Positions 41,581 to 49,564 of a DNA stretch of 64,000 bases are shown one piece after another. Position numbers and translations under genes: made by a program. Source of the DNA: Acidaminobacter sp. (lineage in GTDB: Bacteria; Bacillota_A; Clostridia; Peptostreptococcales; Acidaminobacteraceae); the NCBI GenBank assembly GCA_009881125.1, contig WXFH01000005.1, positions 37,066 to 101,065 on the forward strand. The letters are read 5' to 3'. Numbering within the stretch: the first letter of the stretch is position 1; the number at the start of each line of letters is the position of its first letter. The notes below the pieces were generated by a model that made no database searches, was not told the DNA's origin, and saw only the letters and a list, made by a program, of their open reading frames with translations.

Positions 41581-42942
41581 TCACTTCTCAATGCCATACT
41601 CATTCAGTTTGTTGTAGAGTTGGCGGAGGCTGATGTCCAGTGTACTGGCGGCCATCGGCAAATCTCCGTTATGGTGCTCTATGACAGTGAGAATATGCTG
41701 GCGCTCTGCTCTCTGGCGGACCTGTCGCAAGGTCTGATCGACGGGTGAACGCTGTAATGTCATGCCGGCAGCAGCCGCCTTCTCAAACAGCCCCTGGTCT
41801 TTGAGCACGCCGTTCTCCGACAGAACCACCAGGCGCTCGACGGTATTTTTCAGTTCTCTTACGTTGCCTGGAAACGCATAGTGATATAAACGCTCTTTCA
41901 GCTCTTCATCCACTTTGGTAATCGTCTTCTTGATTTCTCGCTGGGCTTTGGCCAGGAAATGCTCAAACAGCAGCGGTATATCTTCAGGTCGTTCCCGGAG
42001 TGGCGGAATTTCTATAACCATGGTGCTGATACGGTAATAGAGGTCTTCCCGGAAAGTCTTATCACTGATTGCCTCCGCAAGATTTCGGTTGGTGGCGCTG
42101 AGCAGCCTGAAATCCGTTGGGATCACAGTGTTGCTGCCAATTCTCGAGATTTCCCGGGTTTCAATGGTCCGCAGGATCTTGACCTGGGTGGTCAGCGGCA
42201 GGTCGCCAATCTCATCGAGAAACAGAGTGCCTTTGTCCGCCGCTTCAAATCGGCCGGCACGCTGACCTAGTGACCCGGTGAATGCGCCTTTTTCGTGGCC
42301 GTAGAGTTCGGATTCGAGCATGCTGTCTGAAAAAGCATAACTATTCACAGGGAGAAAAATTTCCCGGCGACGGGCGCTGCTTTCGTGGATAAATCTGGCA
42401 AAGACTTCCTTGCCCACGCCGGACTCGCCGAGGAGAAGGACGTTCACATCCGTACCGGCAGCTTTGAGGGCGTGATCCAGGGCGCGCTTGAAAGCCGGGC
42501 TACGGCTGGCGAGCATAGCGCCGCTTTCGCTTTCTGAAGCAGCGCTCAGTGCGGCGTTTCTGGATTCAAGCTGGCGGATTTTATCAATCTTTTCCAGCGA
42601 CATCAGGATCTCTTCCGGGTCATTACTTTTGATGTAGTAAGAAAATGCGCCTTGCTTCATGGCGTCTACTGCAGTTTCGATGCTGCCGTAAGCCGTCATG
42701 ATGAGGACCTCGGTGTCCGGGAACTCCGCTTTCACTTGAGCGAGAACTTCGAGGCCGGTCATGCCCTCCATCAAAAGGTCGGTGAGAACTACGTCGATGC
42801 CGCCGGCGGTACGGAGGGTGCCAAGACCATCGGCACCAGTCCTGGCGGTTAAGACGTCATAGCCTTTGCGGGTCAGGATCATTCTCAGGAGTTCCAGGAA
42901 ATCCGCCTCGTCGTCGATCAGAAGCAGTTTGAGTCTGCGCAT
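41581..42942 (-). CDS. NtrC-family sigma-54-dependent response regulator (linked to nhaC promoter)
   Basis: A 453-residue regulator: receiver (1-120, DVVLTDLLMEG holds the phosphoacceptor), AAA+ domain with LLLGESGVGKE (Walker A), ESELYGHEKGAFTGS (the GAFTG loop that contacts sigma-54), GTLFLDEIGDLP (Walker B), and a C-terminal Fis-type helix-turn-helix (MAASTLDISLRQLYNKLNEYG). The kinase gene ends three bases before its start. A -24/-12 promoter with an upstream palindrome occurs before nhaC at 46.8 kb on the same strand, so nhaC is a likely target. AGGAGG precedes the ATG. Confidence 0.92.
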   Translation of the reverse strand: MRRLKLLLIDDEADFLELLRMILTRKGYDVLTARTGADGLGTLRTAGGIDVVLTDLLMEGMTGLEVLAQVKAEFPDTEVLIMTAYGSIETAVDAMKQGAFSYYIKSNDPEEILMSLEKIDKIRQLESRNAALSAASESESGAMLASRSPAFKRALDHALKAAGTDVNVLLLGESGVGKEVFARFIHESSARRREIFLPVNSYAFSDSMLESELYGHEKGAFTGSLGQRAGRFEAADKGTLFLDEIGDLPLTTQVKILRTIETREISRIGSNTVIPTDFRLLSATNRNLAEAISDKTFREDLYYRISTMVIEIPPLRERPEDIPLLFEHFLAKAQREIKKTITKVDEELKERLYHYAFPGNVRELKNTVERLVVLSENGVLKDQGLFEKAAAAGMTLQRSPVDQTLRQVRQRAERQHILTVIEHHNGDLPMAASTLDISLRQLYNKLNEYGIEK

Positions 42943-42945
42943 GTC

Positions 42946-45060
42946 TTATGCCTCCTCGGGAGATGGCGTGGCCGTGTGGTTGGGCACGCGAAAGGTGAAG
43001 ATTGTTCCGCTGGCTGCGGCATCATCTTGGGTTTGGGAGCTCTGGACCTGGATGTCGCCGCCCAGGTTTTCGATTTCGGTGTAAACGATGTAGAGACCAA
43101 GGCCTGTGCCTTGCCCAACAGGTTTTTCAGTGTAAAAAGGCTCGAAAATTTTGCCCAGGCGCTCGGGTGCGATGCCCGTCCCGGTGTCTGAGACACTGAA
43201 GGTCAGAGTATCTGGTGAGTTCGCGGAGCGCAGCGTGATTGAACCGCCTGAAGGCATTGAGTCAATGGCGTTGTGAATCAGATTCATGAGCACGTGGCGC
43301 AGGGCGCTGGGGTTGGAAGCGGCCAGGGGCGGCCCGTCGTGCTTATAATCTGTGGAGATGCCGTTTTCAGACATGGCTTTCTTGTAAAAGGACAGCGTTT
43401 CGAACACGAGATCCGATACAGAAAAATCAAGAATTTCGTCGGTGCTCAGCCGGGAATAGTTGAGCAGGTTGTCAATGATTTTGCCGGCACGGGTTACAGC
43501 CCGGTTGATCGCGGCCGTCGCAGCCAGGGTATCTGCATCCGCTGCCTGAATGGAGCCCAGGAGATAGCTGGAATTCCGAATGGTGCCCAGTGGATTCCTG
43601 AGCTCATGGGCTATGCCGGCAGCGAGACGGCCAATCGCTTCCATTTTATTGCTGTGCACCAGCTTTTCAGACTGCAGCTTTTCCAGGGTGATGTCCTCGA
43701 TGTTCATCAGAAAAAGCCCTTCCATGGTCTGAATTGTGGAGAGGCGGCAGTCGAAAATTTTGTTCTGCAGCCGGAGCTCTCTGCGAAGTTCGGGCGCAGC
43801 GTGGCCGCTATCGAGGGGGGATTGAGTCAAAGCGTCGTCGTAGGGCGGCATTCCCAAATTCCCGGCACTGACTGGACTGGCGGATTCGCAGCCTTGAAAA
43901 TCCGCTTCCTTCAGAAGTTCGGCAAAGGGTTTTCCGAATCGACTGGCGTCCAGCGGTTCCCCTTCAGTCAGTCCGGACCAGTTTGTGAAGACGGCATTGA
44001 CCTTCTTGAGTGTGCCTTGTCGATCCACGAGGACAATCCCGGACTGGATCGAGTCGAACACGCTCTCCAGCTCGTCGGTGATGACCGTGAGCTCTTCTGT
44101 GCGACGTGCGACCAAAGTTTTCAACCGGAGGTTCCAAAGATAAATCAAATAAAAGAGCATGCCGATGGTTCCAAGAAGCGGCAGCCACAAATGCTTCATT
44201 TTTTCGTAAGAGCGGCGCTGAACTTCTGCGGCGCCCATCCCCAGCCATTTTTCTTCAATGTTGGTCATGACGCCGGATTTGCGAAGGCGAAGGATGCCCT
44301 TATTGAGAACCGGAATCAGTTCTTTCTGGGATTTTGGAACGGCCAGCGCCGTATGGGCATTATAGACCTTTTCTTCAAGAATCCTAAAGCTCCCGGTAGG
44401 CCGCAGCTCGCTCAGGATCATGCGAATCACCGGCTCGTCGCCGGCGAGGGCTTCGACCTGTCCGGACTCCAGCAGCCGCATGGCTTCGTAAAGGTGGTCC
44501 GCGTAAACGAATTCAGGAAAAATGTTCTGCTCCCAAAGCTTGTCTATGACGACGTCTGCGCGCTGTACGGCGACGACGCGTCCGTTCAAGTCGCGCAGCG
44601 TCTCTATGTCCGAGTTTTTTCCCGGCGTGAGGACGGCGCCGCTGAGGCGGTATATGGGGTTTGAAAACGCGAAGTCCACGGCCCGGGCATCAGAGGGAAC
44701 CATATCAATCATGTTGGTATCTTCGTTTTTCAACGCTTCAACAGCGTCGCTCCAAACCATTGCCTTGGTGGCAATGTTGGTCTGAAGCTCAATAGCCAGA
44801 GCGTTGACAATATCCACAGTCAGGCCGAGGTGCTGCTCGGTTTCTTCGTAATATCGGCCCAGGGGCGGGTCGTTGATGTTGCCGCCAAAGATCAGCATGC
44901 CGTAGTTGTCCAGGAGCCGACGCTCGTCCACTGTAAATTCTCTGGAATATTCGAAGTACTCCACGAGATTCAGGTCATAATCAATTCTGACGACCTCGTT
45001 GATATAATTGACGATTAACAGCAGCGTCGCGGTGAAGATGATTAAGGCGAGTTTTCGCAT
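42946..45060 (-). CDS. Sensor histidine kinase with periplasmic-binding-protein-type (SBP_bac_3) sensor
   Basis: A 704-residue kinase. A signal-anchor (4-21) is followed by an extracytosolic domain of the amino-acid-binding SBP_bac_3 type at about 50-275 (LGLTVDIVNALA, VWSDAVEALKNEDTNMIDMVPS, LNKGILRLRKSGVMTNIEEKWLG), a transmembrane segment near 290-310, a PAS domain near 325-440, HisKA with AHELRNP (H485) and HATPase with NLIHNAIDS, DTGTGI and GTGLGLYIV. The sensor suggests detection of an external amino acid or similar solute. It forms an operon with the sigma-54 regulator. AAGGAGG precedes the ATG. Confidence 0.92.
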   Translation of the reverse strand: MRKLALIIFTATLLLIVNYINEVVRIDYDLNLVEYFEYSREFTVDERRLLDNYGMLIFGGNINDPPLGRYYEETEQHLGLTVDIVNALAIELQTNIATKAMVWSDAVEALKNEDTNMIDMVPSDARAVDFAFSNPIYRLSGAVLTPGKNSDIETLRDLNGRVVAVQRADVVIDKLWEQNIFPEFVYADHLYEAMRLLESGQVEALAGDEPVIRMILSELRPTGSFRILEEKVYNAHTALAVPKSQKELIPVLNKGILRLRKSGVMTNIEEKWLGMGAAEVQRRSYEKMKHLWLPLLGTIGMLFYLIYLWNLRLKTLVARRTEELTVITDELESVFDSIQSGIVLVDRQGTLKKVNAVFTNWSGLTEGEPLDASRFGKPFAELLKEADFQGCESASPVSAGNLGMPPYDDALTQSPLDSGHAAPELRRELRLQNKIFDCRLSTIQTMEGLFLMNIEDITLEKLQSEKLVHSNKMEAIGRLAAGIAHELRNPLGTIRNSSYLLGSIQAADADTLAATAAINRAVTRAGKIIDNLLNYSRLSTDEILDFSVSDLVFETLSFYKKAMSENGISTDYKHDGPPLAASNPSALRHVLMNLIHNAIDSMPSGGSITLRSANSPDTLTFSVSDTGTGIAPERLGKIFEPFYTEKPVGQGTGLGLYIVYTEIENLGGDIQVQSSQTQDDAAASGTIFTFRVPNHTATPSPEEA

Positions 45061-45087
45061 GGCGCACCTCCTTAGATGTGAAAAAGA

Positions 45088-45212
45088 GTGAAACTGGGGG
45101 TTGAGGGTGAAACTCGGTGTCTGACACCCAGTTTACAGGACTTGAAACTCGGTGTCTGACACCCAGTTTCAACACCAAGTGTCAGCGGCTGGCGCCTATC
45201 AACCCCGAGTTT
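45088..45212. repeat. Cluster of AAACTCGGTGTCTGACACCCAGTTT palindromes with a GCGCCTATCAACCCC tail
   Basis: Two copies of AACTCGGTGTCTGACACC followed by CAGTTT, then CCAAGTGTCAGCGG and GGCGCCTATCAACCCCGAG. The tail is shared with the repeat at 50480-50540. With the nhaC terminator this fills the gap 45061-45363. Confidence 0.75.
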
Positions 45213-45222
45213 CAAGTCCCGT

Positions 45223-45267
45223 AAAAAAAAGACCCCGGGAGAAAGGGGTAATCCCCGTTTCCTCCCA
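45223..45267 (-). terminator. Terminator of nhaC (minus strand)
   Basis: On the minus strand GGGAGG...CTCCC with an inner GGGGATTACCCC stem is followed by GGGGTCTTTTTTTT. Confidence 0.8.
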
Positions 45268-45363
45268 GCGTCTAGTTTATCGTTAATGAAATTACAATGC
45301 AAATGAAACTGTCGCTTCGAAGGCGGCTTTACAAAACAAAGCCTTGATCTGCCCCGCCAGGCG

Positions 45364-46782
45364 CTAGGCTGACAGTTTGTCTTCGATTTCCTGTGCAGCC
45401 AGTTCTTCAGGCGTGAGCTTCGCGATTGTGACACCGACGAAACTCAAAGCAATAACAACAAGCGGCATTGTGTAGTTGAAGATGGCGTACGGCAGGTATT
45501 CCATAGTGGTGACGCCGAGGACGCCGAAGAGGAAGACGCCGCAGGTGTTCCAAGGAATCAGTGCAGAGGTCAGCGTGCCGGTGGATTCGAGGGCGTTGGA
45601 CAGGGTTTTAGGGTGAAGTCCCATGTCTTTGTAAGCTTTGGCATACATGCGGCCCGGGACGACAATGGAGATGTACTGCTCAGGCATAGTCATGTTGGAG
45701 CCGAGGCAAGTGGCTTCTGTCAGTGCGATCAAACCCTGAGGCGTCTTGACGCGCTTGAGGAGCTTGTTGACTATGACTTCGAGCTGGCCGGTCTTCTCCA
45801 TAATGCCGCCGAACATCATAGCGATGATGGTGAGGGAAATGGAGTACATCATGTTGCTGAGGCCGCCGGAAGAAAGAAGGTCATCGATTGCAGTGACGCC
45901 GGTGTTGGACTCAAAGCCGCTGTAAGCCACATTCAGGATGTCGCCGAAGCTGGAGCCCTGGAAGATTGGCGCGAGGATGGCGCCCAGGATGATGCCTACA
46001 AAGATGCCTGGAATTGCCGGCATTTTTTTAGCGATCAAAACAATAACTGCGAGCGGCGGGATCAAGAGTACCGGTGAAATGGTGAAGGATGCCGCGAGGC
46101 CTTCTCTCATGGCGCTGATGGCGGTGAGGTCGACATCGGCACCACCATAGCGCATGCCGAGGACTGCGAAGAAGATAAGTGAAATGGTATAAGCGATAAT
46201 CGTTGGTTTCAGCATGAACTTGATGTGTGTGAAGACATCCGTGCCGGCCATGGCAGGCGCGAGGTTGGTCGTGTCGGAAAGCGGCGACATCTTATCACCA
46301 AAGTAGGCGCCTGAGATGACCGCGCCGGCCGCGATTGGCGCCGGAATGCCAAGGCCTGTAGAAATACCCATAAGTGCTATGCCGATGGTTCCTGCCGTGC
46401 CCCAGCTCGTTCCGGTCGCCAGGGAAGTAACAGACGCTATAAGGAGCGTCGCGACAAGGAAGATCTTTGGAGACAGGATGCCGAGTCCGTAGTAAATCAT
46501 GGTCGGAACAACGCCGGAAAGGAGCCAGACGCCAATGAGGACGCCTATGATCGCGAGAATTATGATAGCTTGAAGTGCCTGGCGGATGCCGTCAAACATG
46601 TACTGCTCAATGTCATTCCATTTGTGTCCGATCCGAAGTGCCATCAGGGTCGCGAAGGCGACGCCAATCAACATTGGGATGTGCGGGTTCGCGCCATAGA
46701 CTGCGATTCCGATCCCCATTGTGGCGATCAGCAGAGCAAAGGTGGTGATGGATTCGTAAAGATAAGGCATTCTTGCTTTCAT
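45364..46782 (-). CDS. nhaC: NhaC-family Na+/H+ antiporter
   Basis: A 472-residue protein with about 12 transmembrane segments. TSWGTAGTIGIALMGI near residue 145 and GAYFGDKMSPLSDTTNLAPAMAG near 180 are NhaC signatures, and LEATCLGSNMTMPEQY-like and NALESTGTLTSALIPWNTCG segments mark the C-terminal half. Members exchange Na+ for H+, and some exchange organic acids or amino acids (such as malate/lactate). AAGGAGG precedes the ATG. It is preceded by a good sigma-54 promoter, unusual for a house-keeping antiporter; that and the amino-acid-type sensor kinase nearby hint at an inducible organic substrate. Confidence 0.88.
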   Translation of the reverse strand: MKARMPYLYESITTFALLIATMGIGIAVYGANPHIPMLIGVAFATLMALRIGHKWNDIEQYMFDGIRQALQAIIILAIIGVLIGVWLLSGVVPTMIYYGLGILSPKIFLVATLLIASVTSLATGTSWGTAGTIGIALMGISTGLGIPAPIAAGAVISGAYFGDKMSPLSDTTNLAPAMAGTDVFTHIKFMLKPTIIAYTISLIFFAVLGMRYGGADVDLTAISAMREGLAASFTISPVLLIPPLAVIVLIAKKMPAIPGIFVGIILGAILAPIFQGSSFGDILNVAYSGFESNTGVTAIDDLLSSGGLSNMMYSISLTIIAMMFGGIMEKTGQLEVIVNKLLKRVKTPQGLIALTEATCLGSNMTMPEQYISIVVPGRMYAKAYKDMGLHPKTLSNALESTGTLTSALIPWNTCGVFLFGVLGVTTMEYLPYAIFNYTMPLVVIALSFVGVTIAKLTPEELAAQEIEDKLSA

Positions 46783-46816
46783 TTTAGTCCTCCTTTAGAT
46801 TCGATACTATACTTAT

Positions 46817-46835
46817 AAGCAAGTGTCGTGCCAAC
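46817..46835 (-). promoter_or_regulatory. Sigma-54 (-24/-12) promoter of nhaC
   Basis: On the minus strand TTGGCACGACACTTGCTT matches the consensus TGGCAC-N5-TTGCW exactly, with GG and GC ten bases apart. The -12 GC lies about 37 bases before the nhaC start codon. Confidence 0.88.
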
Positions 46836-46885
46836 TAAAGGAATGGGCAATTTACAATGTTTTGAGGTATGCGTCAAATACATAA

Positions 46886-46921
46886 TGAAATAAATTTCTA
46901 AAAATTTTGAAATTTATTTCA
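46886..46921. promoter_or_regulatory. Perfect inverted repeat upstream of the nhaC sigma-54 promoter (candidate enhancer)
   Basis: TGAAATAAATTTC and GAAATTTATTTCA (13-base arms, 10-base spacer) lie about 55-90 bases upstream of the -24 element, a normal place for an activator site. The first 12 bases plus one flanking base recur at 49.3 kb. Confidence 0.6.
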
Positions 46922-46930
46922 AAATAGAAT

Positions 46931-46984
46931 GGAAAAAGGATCCGCAAGCGGCGTCGACATGACGCAGTCAGCGGATCCTTTTTC
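46931..46984 (-). terminator. Terminator after citrate synthase
   Basis: GGAAAAAGGATCCGC pairs with GCGGATCCTTTTTCC, 15 bp, with GCGTC/GACGC pairing inside. It lies 40 bases after the citrate synthase stop and is symmetrical, so it could act in either direction. Confidence 0.8.
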
Positions 46985-47026
46985 CTGGATTTAATTATAA
47001 ATGATGGCTGTATTGAAATAATCAAA

Positions 47027-48385
47027 TCAACGATTCTTAATTCGGATATAAGGCTGTGGCTCAAGAATGTTCTTGTAAGCCGGTCTCATGATTTTGGTGT
47101 CGCTGACAATTTGCTCAATGCGGTGTGCGCACCATCCGGCAACCCTTGCCACGGCGAACAGCGGCGTGTAGAGGTCTGCAGGAATATTCAGCATCTCGTA
47201 GACGAAGCCTGAATAGAGGTCGACATTCGCAGCAATCGCGACGTCTGAGCCTTTCATTTCCTTGAACAGTTCTTTGGTCAGTGCTTCGATATTGGAGAAG
47301 AGTTCAAATTCCTTCATGGCATTTTTTTCGAGCGCCAGTTCAAAGGCTTTCTTCTTTAATAAGACCGCTCTTGGATCCGATAAGGTGTAAACCGCATGAC
47401 CCATTCCGTAGATCAGGCCTTGACCGTCAAAAGCTTGTTTTTTAAGGATTTTTTTCAGGTAAGTCTTGAGCTGTTCGACGTCACTCCAGTCTTCGACGTT
47501 CGCTTTAATGTCTGCGACCATCTCGATGACCATTTTGTTGGCGCCGCCGTGCTTAGGCCCTTTCAGGGAACCGATAGCCGCTGCCAGTGCAGAATAAGTA
47601 TCCGTACCGGAGGAGGAAACCACGTGCGTCGCGAAAGCGGAGTTGTTGCCGCCGCCGTGATCTGCATGCAGGGCGAGGAGAAGGTCCAGGGTTTCAGCTT
47701 CGGTTCTGGAATAACGGTTGTCGCTGCGGATCATGTGAAGGACGTTTTCAGCTGTGCCGACGCCTCTGCGTGGGGCGTGGATAAACAGGGATTTACCGTC
47801 GATGTAATGGGCCTTCGCCTGGTAACCGTATGAGATGATGGTCGGGAAGCGGGCGATCATCTGGATGCTTTGTCTCAGGACGTTTTCTATACTCGTGTTG
47901 TCAGGGTCGTCGTCGTGGGAATAAAGGACCAGGACGCTGCGCATGAGTTTGTTCATGATGTCCTTGCTTGGGATCTTCAGGATCATGCTCTCGGTGTAGC
48001 CGGGCGGGAGCGCTCTGTAGTCGTCGAGCAGCGCGTTGAAGTCTGCCAGCTCGCTCTGGGTTGGAAGTTTTCCGAACAGCAGCAGAAACACGGATTCTTC
48101 AAAGCCTCTGCGTTTTTCCTGCTGGAACCCCTCTACCAAGTCGCGAATATCGATGCCGCGGTAAGAAAGTCGGCCTTCATCCGGGATTTTGACGCCGTTT
48201 TCAAGCTTGTAACCGTAGACATCCGCAATTCGGGTCAAACCGACGAGGACCCCTGTGCCGTTGGTGTTTCTGAGACCGCGCTTGACGTCATATTTTTCGT
48301 AGACCTCACCGGCAGTCACGTTGTTGTCGTACGCCATTTGGGTCAGGTGGTCGAAGTATTCTGTGAAATCAGTGGCCAGATACAT
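47027..48385 (-). CDS. Citrate synthase (Si-type family)
   Basis: A 452-residue enzyme. Active-site segments: LHADHGGGNNSAF near residue 235, KGPKHGGANKMV near 270 and GMGHAVYTLSDPRA near 325 with the second catalytic His; a conserved Arg-containing R-V-A-G-W-C-A-H segment is near 420. It condenses acetyl-CoA with oxaloacetate (a 2-methylcitrate role is possible). Start ATG 48385 follows GGAGGT; the frame from 48418 has no such site. It lies 44 bases after the aconitase-swivel-like gene, probably one transcript. In a fermenter it most likely supplies 2-oxoglutarate for glutamate. Confidence 0.9.
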   Translation of the reverse strand: MYLATDFTEYFDHLTQMAYDNNVTAGEVYEKYDVKRGLRNTNGTGVLVGLTRIADVYGYKLENGVKIPDEGRLSYRGIDIRDLVEGFQQEKRRGFEESVFLLLFGKLPTQSELADFNALLDDYRALPPGYTESMILKIPSKDIMNKLMRSVLVLYSHDDDPDNTSIENVLRQSIQMIARFPTIISYGYQAKAHYIDGKSLFIHAPRRGVGTAENVLHMIRSDNRYSRTEAETLDLLLALHADHGGGNNSAFATHVVSSSGTDTYSALAAAIGSLKGPKHGGANKMVIEMVADIKANVEDWSDVEQLKTYLKKILKKQAFDGQGLIYGMGHAVYTLSDPRAVLLKKKAFELALEKNAMKEFELFSNIEALTKELFKEMKGSDVAIAANVDLYSGFVYEMLNIPADLYTPLFAVARVAGWCAHRIEQIVSDTKIMRPAYKNILEPQPYIRIKNR

Positions 48386-48429
48386 GGTGCACCTCCGTTC
48401 TGTATATGGGTTCTTCATGTTATAAGGGC

Positions 48430-49008
48430 TTAGCCGATGGTCAATGCAGTTTCAAAGCCGATTCTGGCCGAGGTTTTGTGACAACCTGCATCATAGTGCA
48501 TTGCGGCTTCGTAGAATTCTTCAGTCGAGCGGTTGTAAATCATCCAGGCATCAGGCTTCAAAGCTGCTTCGAGCTGCTCCAGATATAAAGTGTCATAAAG
48601 CGAAATTTTGTCGAAATCATCTGTGTTAGTAAATTCAAGTGGCAGAATGCCGGCGTTAAGTAATTGTTGTCTGAATAGAGTGCTATAGGACTTCGCGATC
48701 ACTGCTTTTACGCCTTTGCAGCTTTCAGAAAGTAATGTACTCGAGGTGCTTTCTGAAGCGCCGCATTGACTGCCGGCAACTACGACGCTGGTACGTAAGT
48801 AGGACGCTCTTTGATAAAAATGCGGATCGAATTTGAAACTGTCATCAGAGACCAGGCTGACGGTTAAGTTAAGGTTCAAGCCGACGTTGGCGTTAAGATC
48901 GTTCAGCAGCGTACCTGGGTGACACTGCAAGTTTGAATTCTGGTTGGGGAAGTAAACGCCCTTTAAATTGGTGTTGCTGATCTTTTTGCAAGAATATAAT
49001 TTTTTCAC
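48430..49008 (-). CDS. Aconitase/IPM-isomerase small-domain-like protein (degenerate swivel domain)
   Basis: A protein of about 192 residues. VVAGSQCGASESTSS followed by GVKAVIAKSYSTLFRQQLLNAGILPLEF aligns with the aconitase/LeuD swivel domain, whose signature is G-x-G-S-S-R-E-H. The substrate-binding Arg of SRE is missing here, so it cannot act as an ordinary swivel domain, although fold and the downstream VIAKS/N-x-G-x-LPL core remain. Start GTG 49008 has AGGAG 11 bases upstream; GTG 49020 is too close to it. It precedes citrate synthase on one strong promoter. No large aconitase subunit gene is in the window. Confidence 0.65.
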   Translation of the reverse strand: MKKLYSCKKISNTNLKGVYFPNQNSNLQCHPGTLLNDLNANVGLNLNLTVSLVSDDSFKFDPHFYQRASYLRTSVVVAGSQCGASESTSSTLLSESCKGVKAVIAKSYSTLFRQQLLNAGILPLEFTNTDDFDKISLYDTLYLEQLEAALKPDAWMIYNRSTEEFYEAAMHYDAGCHKTSARIGFETALTIG

Positions 49009-49044
49009 TGCAATTGTCACTCCTTTTCTGCTTTATTGTATACG

Positions 49045-49073
49045 ATTATACGATTGAAACATGTTAATGTCAA
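49045..49073 (-). promoter_or_regulatory. Strong sigma-A promoter of the swivel-protein/citrate synthase operon
   Basis: On the minus strand TTGACA (49073-49068), 17 bases, TATAAT (49050-49045): a perfect consensus. The spacer contains the palindrome AACATGTT. Confidence 0.82.
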
Positions 49074-49282
49074 CAGTAAAAACAGATAAATATACTGTTT
49101 TTATTTCAGTACAAAATAAGGGGAATTCAAAAGTGGTTAAATCTTTGAAAATGGCTAATTATATGGATTTAGAGATTTTATATAATATTTTAAGTTAAAC
49201 AAAAAGTTGAAAACGCTGATTAAAATTTGAGAATTGTATGGATATATATACAATTTTGCGCGGCGTAGGTTACGAAAAATTG

Positions 49283-49323
49283 TTGCAAGTTGCGAATGAA
49301 ATAAATTCATACGAAACTTGCAA
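49283..49323. promoter_or_regulatory. 41-bp imperfect palindrome in the divergent gap
   Basis: Arms of 18 bases (TTGCAAGTTGCGAATGAA and TTCATACGAAACTTGCAA, two mismatches) around ATAAA. The centre AATGAAATAAATT is identical to 13 bases at the nhaC enhancer-like repeat. The gap 49021-49564 otherwise contains two promoters, one ACCATCGGCA motif (49407) and AT-rich DNA without a gene. Confidence 0.55.
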
Positions 49324-49463
49324 AACGAGAAAATGAATTCTATAAATGGAACAAATTTTAAAAAGAAGGCAGATTTTGGTGTAGCGCTTTCGTGTCATGA
49401 AAAATAACCATCGGCAAACTAAAAGGGAGTCCTGCCATCTTAGATTCGAGAATTCGAAAAATT

Positions 49464-49492
49464 TTGTATGTAATTGGAAAGCGTGCTAACAT
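49464..49492 (+). promoter_or_regulatory. Promoter of the EamA transporter gene
   Basis: TTGTAT, 17 bases, TAACAT with an extended TG-n (TGCTAACAT). Confidence 0.5.
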
Positions 49493-49564
49493 AGTGAATG
49501 AGGAAACCATGGAGCAGTTGTATGGTGCAAGCTGAAGTTTCATTCTAAAAAGGTCGGTGACACT

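Noticed and set aside
41441..41584. N-terminal extension of the GGDEF protein to 41584
   Set aside because: The extension crosses a perfect palindromic repeat and overlaps the preceding gene; the start at 41440 has a ribosome binding site.
43273..44664. 463-codon plus-strand frame opposite the histidine kinase
   Set aside because: Antisense to a kinase with all its conserved boxes; no recognisable domain.
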